From: Anodontia alba
Taxonomy: Eukaryota; Mollusca; Bivalvia; Lucinida; Lucinidae
Assembly (NCBI GenBank): GCA_964016985.1
Contig: OZ024821.1
Span: 12,822,620-12,886,619 of the forward strand
Length of the DNA: 64,000 nucleotides
Reading direction: 5' to 3'
Position numbers and translations under genes: made by a program. Numbering within the stretch: the stretch's first letter is position 1; every line of letters starts with the position of its first letter. Below are positions 46,601 to 58,600 of this stretch, one piece after another. Below the pieces are notes generated by a model, which searched no databases, had not been told where the DNA came from, and was given only the letters and a program-made list of their open reading frames with translations.

Positions 46601-49600
46601 GTAAGTACTGAAAGGGTACTTCAGCCTCACATAGTTTTAAGATCTGTTCTCATCTCAGTAGTCAGAAACCCGCTAAAGGATAATTGGCAAACAGTGCAGA
46701 CCCAGATCAGATGCCGCAGAATGGTTTGTCTGAAAGGTGTACATTTTTTGCATTAAAAACAGGAATTTCTATAAAATAGTAATAATAAAAACTAACTAGT
46801 GTTACGAGCCAGGCGTAACGAGAAAGAAATGAAAGTGAAACCAGCAACAAGTTTTAAATTATTAACAATATTTATTCCACAAAAAAATAAGACAAGATTC
46901 AAAACAAAAGAATGTAAGTAGACAGTACCTTTCAAGTTTATGTCACAAAGTCCCTCTGAAATAATCCATGAGAATTTATAAAACAAATCCTTTGAATATC
47001 AGTTTCTGATCCCACAATTTAATGTTCCTGAATTCAGAATTTAAGTCCAGAATGAATGTAAAGTAATCCAGTATAGAATAATTTCCAGTGAAAGTATACA
47101 AAGATGCCCAGATGAAAATCTGTTCTCCTTATATAATATCAAAGAAGGTTCTAGAAAAAGAATTTACTACGAGCATCTCTTACTTTCCAGTTCCAATCAA
47201 GAAACTTCTAAATCTTCCATGACATGCCAAAAATAACTCAGTCCAGAATCAAGGATGTAAACATCATGTTATTGTAAACATGTTGTTCTAGAAAGTTATT
47301 TTTGGAAACATAGTAAATAAAGCTATTTATGGAAACATAGTAAACATGTTGTTTAAAACAATTGAACATCCTGTTATATAACACTAGACACCCTGCTAAT
47401 GGAAATAAATCAGTCCAAAGAGTTTGTGGTAGAAGAGTCCACTCAATATAAATTGGTTAATACACCACAACCCCTGTATAACACTTTTGTTGGGGTCCAT
47501 AGCATAAACCATGTTAGTTAAGCAACCGAGTTCTATCCAAACAAAAATGTATAGATTATATTGAAAAATGACCATTTATGGTCATTTTTCAATATAATCT
47601 ATACATTTTTGGGATCCATCTTTGAACCGTGTTGTATCCAAAACCTTGTTATAATGAATCGTGTTATACAGAGGTTGAAGTGTAATGTTGCAGAGGAAAG
47701 CTATTGTACATGGCCTGTATTTAAATGTTTCTGAAGTATGTTGAATACATGTATTCTTTAATTTGGCCTAAATATTCAGACCCCATAACTCCTTAGCATA
47801 CTACTCTAGAAATTTAAACAAGTTCATTTTACTATCTGGTGATTTATCTAAAAACCGCTTGATGACCAACAAACAGTGTAGTCCCTGATCAGATGCCGCA
47901 TTCTGCGGCATCTGATCTGGGTCTACACTGTTTGCTCAGGCCTGTCTGTCAAATATCAAGGGTAAATTAGGTGATGAGACTGATGTGTACATGTACATGA
48001 TCTTAATTCAAATTTTCGCTTTGTAGGAGTTTCATTGCTGAAATGAAGTTCTTTGTGAACAAGCTAGGGCAGTGTGAGTATATTTAAACTATGTTTCGGT
48101 GGAATATGATTTTTTTTTTTTATTATTATTTTTATGAGGAAATACCAAATTTTATTACTTGTTCATGGACAAGTATCTGTCAAATGGTCAACATCCATTT
48201 GTCCAAACAAAATTTATTTCTCCAAAATATTGATATTTTCCCTATTTCTCGATGAAAACATAATTGTGGGTGCTTGTTAGACGTGCCTTATCAAAGCATT
48301 TCTGGGCCCAGTTGTTCAAAGCTAACGATGTCGTTAGTTAACGATTCGTTAAAATTTACATTGAGTGATACGCAAATATGCAGAAATTTTTTCAGCAAAA
48401 AATATCATAATATTGTATATTGAATCTGCTAAAACAGTTAACGAAATGACCCTTAACGAGCTCGTTAAGCTAACGAGCTTTGAACAACTGGGCCCTGATG
48501 AATACCAACAAATACATTTTCATGGAGAAAAAAGATAAATGTCTACATGTATCTGAACACTCCATATTTGCCTGAGATATGTATTCCTTGTCCAAGGACA
48601 AGTGAATTGAAATTTCTTACACAAGGGAAAGGGGCATGTTGGACAAGTAGTATTATCACATCTCTTATTTAATACTTAGCAGTGAAATCAGGAGAAGAAA
48701 ACTAGTACAATGAAATGAATTACAGAGTGAGGAAACATACCTTCTGACTTGTACACCCAATGAAGACTAAAATAAGCCTGCACATTTGTTCAGAGTCTTC
48801 TTTGTCAGTATTAAGAAAATTTATGTCTTGATTATCCAAAATCTGCTCAGTGACGATTCTGATCAGACTACGCAAATGCTGAGGCTTATCTGAATCTTAG
48901 CTGAATGCACCTGTCTGAAAGTATGTTTTCTGACATTGCAACCAGTACCGCTAAGAAGCGGTATCACAGGATAGCTCGTCTGAATTGCGCTTTTCCTGTA
49001 AAATCTTTAACCAAAAAACTCTTACACAAAATTACTCGTGGGTCAGGGTGGTATATCTAACATCAGGGCAAGTATGAACTACTTCTAGTCTAGAAGTTCA
49101 GGAGATATAGCCTGGTATAACTTAAACCAAAAACTTTAACCAATGCCAGTGTTAACACAATGGTGACTGCTATATTTTGTACAGGCCAGCTAAAAAGTAC
49201 AAAATGAAAGAAAATTAGCTTTTTCTTAAGGAATGCCATAAACATTTCAATACTTTGTTGAAAACCAGTATCAGTCTTGTTTAAGGGGAATGGATACACT
49301 ATAAGGGGAGACAACTCCTGTCAAAATTGCTTTACCTCCCTTCTGAAAAGGGATCCACTCTACAAGGCAAGAATTTGCTCCCCTTTTAGAGTAGATCCCT
49401 TGTCAAAAATGGTTTGGTGTACAGGAAAGCAAACCGGAAGTAACAAAAGTTGTCTGTCTTGTAAAAAAAATGGCAAAATGCCTGCAAAGTTTATTCAGTT
49501 GCCTCAGGTATCAGCAAGTATACACAAGATAATGTTTTGGTACAAACAACAAAATTGTCATCTAAATTTTCTTTTACTGGTTTATAGTTGAGGCTTGATT

Positions 49601-52600
49601 TCTGTAATACAGAAGCATATGGGTAGCCGAGTGGTTAGCACTCCCAACTTCGGATCAGGAGGTCCTGAGTTCGTTGGAATTCTGCTCATGACTGTACGGC
49701 ATTTCATTGCACAGAGCCTTTCATTATCATCCTTTCATCATCACTATATGACTGAAATAATGTTGAAAAGGATGTAAAACACCAGCTAAACAATTCTGTA
49801 TTACAGATATAGTAGCAAGGGAGCATGGTTCGAACAAACAGGTTGCCTCTAAGTCATGTGCTTTGTCATTGGTTCGTCAGTTGTACCATTTGAAAGTCAT
49901 TGAGGCCTACACAGGACAGCTGAAGAAGAAAGAAGCAGATAAGGTAAGTTTATATTAAACTTTGACAGGGGGCTGGTAAGCAGGAGCGTGCCTCTATTGC
50001 TCAGTTGGATGCGCTTTTCACTGGTAATCAGGAGGTCGCGAGTTTGATCTCCTTCAGGTCGGGCAACATTCTTTCATGGAGATGGATTGTGAAATATTTT
50101 TACGGTCATTCTCTCCCTGCTGATTTAAGAATGGCAGTTGTCAGTTCCTGATGAAAGAATGTGCACAAATACTAGCCATCTGCTTAGAGGACTAAATTTG
50201 CCCAGGAAAAGAGTGGTTAGGTAAATAGACTGTCTTAATATAACCTTAACCCTTGTCCTGCTGAACCTGGATATGTTCTGCCTTTGCAAACAGTGTAGAT
50301 CCAGATCATTTGGCTTCTGAAGAAACCAACTGATCTGGATCTGCACTGTTTGCCATGAAGTATATGAATTTGTATCAACAATCTGGATCAAGTAATCTGA
50401 TTGGCTGAAAATTAGAAGAGGATGTGGCATCTTAATTTATTCAGCATGGCAAGGGTTAATGGTGCTGGTTAGGGTGGCAGAAGAAGACATGTTAGCAGGG
50501 CTCGGGAAAACCGGAAAAATAGCCGGTCTGGACCGAAATTAAGAATTCTGGACCGATTTCAAACACCCCAAAACGCTAATAAATCGGTCCAACAGGTTTA
50601 TGCCTTGAACCCCATTTTTCCCAAACCAACCAATTTTCACGAATCAATGATGTCTAAAAAATCACAAACGGTCAAGTCTTTCCAAACTGACAACGTCCGC
50701 GCACCTTTTAAATGCGATATTATGGTAGTTAAAAGGCTCTAAACGGTCATTTGACATGTATATTGGAGAGACAGCTGAATAACGGCAACCTACCCGCAGC
50801 ACAAATTAATTACGTCATTATCCAAACATTGTCAAAAAATCAACACTTCACTGACCTTTGAGCGGTAAACAAGCGATTAACACGAATCATCCGTAACGGT
50901 AGTCTGATAATTAATCCGTTTGTGTGACACGTGTGAATACACTGAGACTGCAAAACATCCAGGTGCAGTCGGCGTGTCCAAAAGATCAAAGGTCGCTTTA
51001 CTGAGAGGGATAAAAGAATGCACCGCTTGAACGCACACGTTTTCTCCCTCTTCTTTTTTGTTTTGATCAACACGGTTTGTCGGTCCTAGATTTGATAAAT
51101 GAATTCCCAAACCGTATACGTCCTGATCAGATGTCGCATACAACGGCGTCTGATCTGGGTATTATTGATTGCTTCTTTTTTTTTTGTTGTTGTTGTTGAT
51201 TGCCGTAACACGCGAGTATAATTCAAGGTAGATTTTACGGTAAAAATAAGTAATGCACCACTTGCGCTAGACAAGATTGGTTAGTGCTTAAAATTTAAGC
51301 AGTCTGATCAAATCTTGAAACACTGAAAACTGCAAAACCGCCCGTGGCGCAGGCCTTTTTTATTAGTCCTAGTTAGGTCCATGAAAGTCGTTCCGTTCCT
51401 TCTCTCCTGTTTCCCGCCGTCTTCGGGCTTATACAAGACGGGAATCAGTTGTTTATAAATAGTTTAGGAAAACCCTGCGGAGGTGGAAATAACAACACAA
51501 GTGTTTTTAGCTCGCCTGTACGAAGTACAAGGAGAGCTATTGTAGTCACCCCGGTCGTCCACGTTTGCGTTTGCGTTCCCGTTCCCGTTCCCGTTCCCGT
51601 CACACTGCGTTAAAGTTTTTCAAATGCTTATATCTCATTAGTCACTCCTCACAGAGGCATCAAATTTGGAACTTAGGTACCTTGGAGGGTCTTCTGAGAT
51701 TCCAAGAGAATAAACCCCTGGGTTCATGCCCCTGGGTGGAGCTAGGGGTCAGAATCTAGGACACCTTTGTAATACTGTGTTAAAGTTTTTCAAATTCTTA
51801 TATCTTGACTTTCACTCCTCATAGAGCATTCATATTTAGAATTTGGGTACCTGGACGAGTCTTCTGAGATTCCAAAAGAACATACCCCTGGGTTCATACC
51901 TCAGGGTGGGCCTTGGGGTGGGGCTAGGGGTCAAAATCTAGGACACATTTGTAAAATCTTATATGCCTACAGGTTATAGACACAACTGGTTATACATCAG
52001 CTAACTATGTGACATCGGTTTAAGTGTAAGAGAGTGAAGGTCATGGTGACCTACATTTTACGGTCCAGGTCACCTAGATTTCACGGTCCAGTGATTTTGC
52101 CTTATATCTTGAATACTATTTGTTGGATAAATGTCACACCTGGGATATTACTTCCATGTGACCCAATGAATGACCACTTACTATATCTAGGTCATTGTGA
52201 CCTATATTTCATGGTTCAGTGATTTTGCCTTATATCTTGAATACTATTTGTTGGTTAAATGTCACACCTGGGATATTACTTCCATGTGACCCAATGAATG
52301 ACCACTTACTATATCTAGGTCATTGTGACCTATATTTCATGGTTCAGTGATTTTGCCTTATATCTTGAATACTATTTTGTTGGGATAAATGTCACACCTG
52401 GGATATTACTTCCATGTGACCCAATGAATGACCACTTACTATATCTAGGTCATTGTGACCTATATTTCATGGTTCAGTGATTTTGCCTTATATCTTGAAT
52501 ACTATTTTGTTGGATAAATGTCACACCTGGGATATTACTTCCATGTGACCCAATGAATGACCACTTACTATATCTAGGTCATTGTGACTTATATTTCATG

Positions 52601-55600
52601 GTTCAGTGATTTTGCCTTATATCTTGAATACTATTTGTTGGATAAATGTCACACCTGGGATATTACTTCCTTGTGACCCAATTATTGACGTCAAAATATA
52701 TCTCTGTTGGTGTGACCTATATTTCATGGTTCAGTGATTTTGCCTTATATCTTGAATACTATTTATTGGATAAATGTCACACCTGGGATATTAGTTCCAT
52801 GTGACCCAATGAATGACCACTTACTATATCTAGGTCATTATGATCTATATTTCATGCTTCAGTGATTTTGCCTTTTATTTTTATTACTATTTCATGGAGA
52901 ATTGTCATACCTGGATTATTATATCTATGTGACAAAATGATTTACATACAAATACATCTAGGTCAGTGTGACCTATATTATATGGTTGAGTGATTTCGCC
53001 ATATAACTTGAAAATTATTTCATAGATTATTTCATTTTGATTTTCTTAATGATAAAAATGTTACAATATAAAATGTACCCAGCAGGCGAGCTACGCTGTC
53101 CTACGACAGCTCTTGTTGTTTTTTTTTTTTTTTTTTTTTCTTTCATTTTACATACCTGACTGTATTTATTGATGACGCCAGCTTCGATCATGCTCGTTAT
53201 ACCCGGACTTCCGTCATATAACGGAATTGAGGTGTATTATTTAAAAGGAGTTATAGGACTGCCAATTGTCATTAGATTTCGTGACAGGTGATATATACAT
53301 ATATATTTTTTTTTTTTTTTGGAAATGGGCTCATTGATGACGTCATCGTCATCGGCTGGACCGATTCAGATTTCAAAATTTCCAGAGCCCTGCATGTTAG
53401 TACATCTTCTGTTTTTTGAGTGTCATTCACTTTTCCCGTCACCCCCATCTATTTCTCTCCTCCCTCTTCCTGTACCATCACCCTCTTCTATTTCTCTCCT
53501 CCCTCTTCTTGTACCCTTACCTTCTTCTATTTCTCTCCTCCCTCTTCATGTAACCCTCATCCTCCTCTAGATCTCCTCCCTCTTCCTGTAACCCTCATCC
53601 TCCTCTATTACTCTCCTCCCTCTTCCTGTACCCCTCACTCTCCTCTATTTCTCTCCTCCCTCTTCCTGTACCCCTCACTCTCCTCTATTTCTCTCCCTGT
53701 ACCCCTCACCCTCTTCTGTTTCTCTCCTCCCTCTTCCTGTACCCCTCACCCTCCCCTATTTCTCTCCTCCCTGTACCCCTCACCCTCTTCTATTTCTCCT
53801 TCTTCCTGTACTCCTCACCCTCTACTTCTCTCCTCCCTCTTCCTGTCCCCTCACCCTCCTTTCCCCTCACCCTCTTCTATTTCTCTCCTCCCTGTACCCC
53901 TTCTCTCCTCTATTTCTCTTTTTCTCTTCTTGTACCAGCTCTTATGTCTCTTTTCTCCCTTTCTGAGACCATTTTCATAGCTCCAGATAAGGCACTGCTT
54001 TCAACCAAAAATTGCTATTATTTTTCTTATGTCTCCACAAACATAAGTTGTGGTACTCATTAGGTGCTTCTGTTGCTTATCAAAAACAAAATGGTTTCAT
54101 CATGGCTCCAGAGAAGATGCTTTTTTCAACAGAAAAGTACCGATGTATATGAACACTCCTGTAAATCATGCCAAATCTACAGTGCTGGGTAAAAAGTATA
54201 ATCTGAACCACGGTCCTAGTAAACACCAAAAAGGGACCTCTTCCATATAGGGCCAAAAAGTGAAATCTCTGGTACAGAATATGACTATTTTGTTTCAGCG
54301 TAAATCCCTATCAGTTCTAGAAGCCTATAGAAATACATGCCACTGCCCCCATCAGCACTCTAAGTGCTTTGATTTAGGCATAGTATGCAAAATAGTTTTG
54401 AGGCAAAAACTGTGACACTGCTTTTTACATGATGTATCCAGTAGTTTCACAGCCTATTTTATGTGGCTAATACTGTAATGACCATAAGTATTGGGACAGA
54501 CAGCCCTGAGCAAACAGTGTAGACCCTGATCAGATGCCACAGATGTGGCATCTGATCAGGGTCTGCACTGTTTGCCACTCATCCACGTGGTTTTTAGATG
54601 CATCAGCAGGTAGTAAAATGGATGTTCATCTGTTAGGACATGTATGGTAAGGAGATAAAGTGTCCCAATATTTAGGGTAAATATGGTAATACCTTATTCG
54701 ATCTAATTACCGCACATACCCCTATAAGCGCATAGTCAAGCAATTCCGTAGTCTTCAGATTACAGCCAGTTTACTTTTTGTCTACTATACTTCTTTATAA
54801 AGGCATATGTTGTGGATACTCATTTGAATTGCATCGACTTGTCCATGCAATTCAAATGAGTATCCACAACATATGCCTTTATAAAGAAAATCAGAAAATA
54901 TTGCATAATCATCATAAAATAAGTCTTTTTCTGATCTTTTTTTATAGTGTATCCTTAGTAGGTAGATACATATTTTACCACAAATGAGTGTTCCCAGTAA
55001 TTTTGAAAAACCTAAGCGCACAGTGTGGTAATTAGGTCGAATATGGTATTTTATATATGGTTTCAGATTGAGGCTTATGAGGTAGCAATCGCCCCAGAAC
55101 TGGAGGCCAAAGTTGATGAGGTCTTAAATGAGTGGGGCATACAACCAGTGCATCCGGTAAGAGAACAGAATTTTAGCAAAAATGCAAAAGGAGTAAACAG
55201 AACTAAAACCATACCCTATAAATAAAACAATATGGATGAATTAGCACAGTTACAGATATGATTGAATAGTGTCTAGTTTTAACCCCTGTCTGATTCAGGG
55301 CCATTATTTACACAAACTATAGATGCTGTAGCTACATTTAAAAAAATAATTGTTTTCTATGTTTGTTTTATTATTATTATTATACTAATCAGTTATTTCT
55401 AAGTAATTGAATGACGTCACAGTTCACTTGAGATGTCATCAGCGTTTGGCTTTAATGAGTCAGCGCATGACAAAAACTACAAAATGGCATGTGTGCCCAG
55501 CGAAAGATCAGCCTGGGCATCCGCCCAGTCTGATCAGTCTTCGCTGTGCGCTCAGTGGGTAGCTAAGGACCCAAGCTTTCTTCCTGTGGACAGCAAAGAC

Positions 55601-58600
55601 TGATCAGACTGGGCAGATGCCCAGGTTGATCTGTCTTGGCTGGGCGCACATGCCATTTTGTAGGTTTTTTCATGCACTGGCTCAAATGATGTCATTCAAA
55701 ATAGCATCCAACAATAGTACAGAGTTGAAAATGCCATTAAAAATAGTTTGGCAATTTTCTGACTGGCACCAGGAAAGTTTGAAGAAATAAAGGTAAATTC
55801 AGTATATTATTTTTTTTCTTCTGTGTATTAGGGGTAAATTTTTTTATTGAAGACTGCATACTTTGTTTTTTACAAAAAGCTGAAATTCATGTCCACAAAA
55901 ATGACAATTTAGACTATAGTATATTTTCACAAAATTAACAGATAACTGATTTAGTATATTTGCCTTATTTCCTCAAAAACTAGGGCCTGACATTTCATTT
56001 CCTCACCATAAGAAAAAGTATAGGGAGCTGTTGCTGTCAGCCAGGTGGTGACATCTGTGTTTGCATCACACTAAATGTGCCAGGGCACAGCATTTCCTAC
56101 AAGATTACACATGTCCCCAACAAAGACTCAGATCAACCTACACATCCATTCAGGGCACTGTAGGTAAACAAGGATCTAAGGTGTCTTCAGGTGGACAACA
56201 AAGACTGATCAGCCTGCACAGATATGCAGACTGATCTGAGTCTTTGCTGCATGTACATACAATCTTGTAAGAAATGCTGTGGTCTGACTCAGATGTGAAA
56301 GTTTTACATTGAATTTTTGAAGAGCTAGATCCTAAATGCCTGGATGGATTGAGTTTATACAAGGGCTGTGTTGTGAGGTACTAGTCTGAAGTCTTATTCA
56401 CTCAAGCCCTACCCCTCAGTGGTCTTTCTGCCAAGATCATGGACTTTCATTATGCTCACTAATGTTAAAAGTTTTACATTCAAAGTTTCTAAAGAATCTT
56501 TTTTAAAGCCTTATACAATAACATTACAAACAATTACATGTTTAGATATCCATGTACAGCATGAACAAATTTTATATACATGGATATCCCCTTTATAGAG
56601 AGCTGTAAATTTATGCTTGCTACTACAATTATGATGATAAAAAAAACATGCATGTAAAACCCATATTAAAGTAGAAAAATGTTATTAAAAGGATGTATTT
56701 ATGCTGTAGGAAATGGTTGAGCCAGGTCAGCAAATATCTTTAGTAAACCATACTGTTCTGGATGAGTTTGAAGCTGCACCCAGGCACACCGGTGGTGGGG
56801 TGGTTCCCTGGTCACCACCACAGCCCAACTGGAATCCGTGGACAAACTGCAACATTGATGAAGGCCCATTAGCTTATGTAAGTATAATGTACATGTGACA
56901 AAATGATGTACATGTGACAAAATAATGTATATTGTGCAACAGAGGAAAAAGGCCCTCATGCCCTGTGTGAACAGTAGGGAAGGCATTAGCAGTCTGACCG
57001 GGGCCTTTCTATTGTCTTTGGTATACAACAATTCAATTAATGCATAGCTCTAGTTAAGGTGCTTTTTCAATCCAAAAGTATTGATATTTTTCTTATTGCT
57101 CCACAAAACGTATGTTGTGGGCGCTTCTAATGAGTACCCACAACATATGTTTTCGTGGAGAAATGAGAAAAATATTAACCTGATACCCACTCTTGTTTAG
57201 GCTTATGGAACTTAGTGTACACTAAAGGCCCTATCAGACTGTGGATATGCAGGCTGACCTCTGTCTTCGATTGCGTAATGCATGACAGCTTTTTTCTAAC
57301 ATTGTACATCATAACAATAAGATGATAAAATCTGTAAAGGTTGGCCTTGGATACAATAGTCTGTAAAGGTTGGCCTTGGAAACAAAAATCTGTAATGGCT
57401 GGCCTTGGAAACAAAAATCTGTAAAGGTTGGCCTTGGAAACAAAAATCTGTAAAGATTGGCCTTGGAAACAAAAATCTGTAAAGGTTGGCCTTGGAAACA
57501 AAAATCTGTAATAGTTGGACTTGGAAACAAAATCTGTAAAGGTTGCCCTTGGAAACAGCAAATTCATACAATGACATTCAGAGTGTCAGTTTCATTGAGA
57601 CTCTATATGACAGCATTGTAATTTGCAGGGCTGCATAGTTTGCTAGCACCGGCTTAAGTGAAACTAAATTTGCCAAGATATCTGAAAGAGCTTAATGATC
57701 CCAGGAAAAATAAAAACTGCACTATGATGAAGTATGGATTCACAATTTGAACTCTAACTGAGTCATACCACAGAGTAGACTTGAGAAAATGGTACTAGCT
57801 GCTCTTGCCTGTTGCTCAGCATTTAGACAGTAGAGCAAAGGAATCAGAACTGGTCATGCCATGTGTCTGGGGCTTACTATTTCAATGAGGCAGCACTCTA
57901 AAAGTGACCATTGAGCTCCTTGCCACAGGTAGACACCGTCACCATATAACTGTAAAAAGGTAAAAGTGCTATTAGACAGGAGTAAAACTTAAAAAAAGAT
58001 ATTATAGACCTGTTAATGCACCTGTAACTACTTAGCCTTGTCATGCTGAATAAATTAAAATGCCACACCCACTTCTAATTTTCAGCCAATCAGATTACTT
58101 GATCCAGGTTGTTGGGGGTGGTGGGGTGGTGCGAAGGTGTCATGTATCTTATGTCACCGGGGCGTCCAGCTGATATTGGCTTACAGTTGGGCAAGGCCTG
58201 CTATCCTTGTAGCAGGTAAGGGTAGGGAGGTGATGTTTTTATTTCTTCTGTTTCTTCACTTTCATTCCTGTTCCTCTTTCTTCCCTGTCCTCTCTTTCAT
58301 CTCTTCTGCTGTCTCTTCTGTCTTTTTTCTCCCTTTCTCTGGGAGACGACACAAAATGACCCACAAGGGTTGACGTGTCGTTAAACCCCAACACAAAAAA
58401 AAAAAAAAAAAAAAAAATGATCCAGGTTGTTGATACAAATTCACATTCTCAGTGACAAACAATGCAGATCCAGATCAGTTGGAAGCCAACTGATCTGGAT
58501 CTGCATTGTCTGCAAAGGCAGGGTATATCAGGGTTCAGCAGGATAAGGATTTAGAATGAAGTTGCTCCCTATGTTAGTGAATTCTTTCCTTTTAGACTAG

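Larger units (their letters stand above)
34032..48026 (+). other. DHX9: DHX9 intron 5 (14 kb)
   Basis: The longest intron, splitting dsRBD2. It carries at least 15 foldback elements, SINE-A copy 4, SINE-B, a pearl-like element (40610-41863), a 52-bp tandem array (42480-42755) and poly-T tracts. Stretches without a recognisable feature: 35760-36460, 37130-37630, 43690-44200, 45020-45870 and 46800-47400. Confidence 0.8.
48074..49806 (+). other. DHX9: DHX9 intron 6
   Basis: 1.7 kb. A CATATGTTG-family foldback (from about 48225 to 48540) is interrupted by a GGGCCCAGTTG foldback (48303-48496). A palindromic repeat with CTCCCTTCTGAAAAGGGATC (49290-49460, related to 58570-58700) follows. SINE-E ends at the acceptor of exon 7. 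48600-49280 has no recognisable feature. Confidence 0.8.
49944..55066 (+). other. DHX9: DHX9 intron 7
   Basis: 5.1 kb. SINE-A copy 5 (49984-50248), a foldback (50249-50460), a hAT-like element (50496-53392) with a nested pearl-like element, a CT-rich minisatellite (53425-53960) and foldbacks at 53975-54135, 54478-54685 and 54775-54950. Confidence 0.85.
55157..56709 (+). other. DHX9: DHX9 intron 8
   Basis: 1.55 kb. A palindromic element at 55430-55690 (AAAATGGCATGTGTGCCCAG at the left, GGGCGCACATGCCATTTTGT at the right) and another at 56090-56283 (AGCATTTCCTACAAGATTAC / ATCTTGTAAGAAATGCT). 55700-56090 and 56290-56700 show nothing recognisable. Confidence 0.8.

Noticed and set aside
49595..49777. 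A 60-codon plus-strand ORF
   Set aside because: It runs through SINE-E and has no recognisable domain.
53319..53980. Proline/serine-rich plus-strand ORFs (83 and 186 codons)
   Set aside because: The sequence is a CT-rich minisatellite, and the two frames overlap and encode the same low-complexity pattern.
57175..57577. Minus-strand repetitive proteins
   Set aside because: Three frames are open at once because of the repeat unit, so openness is not evidence of coding.
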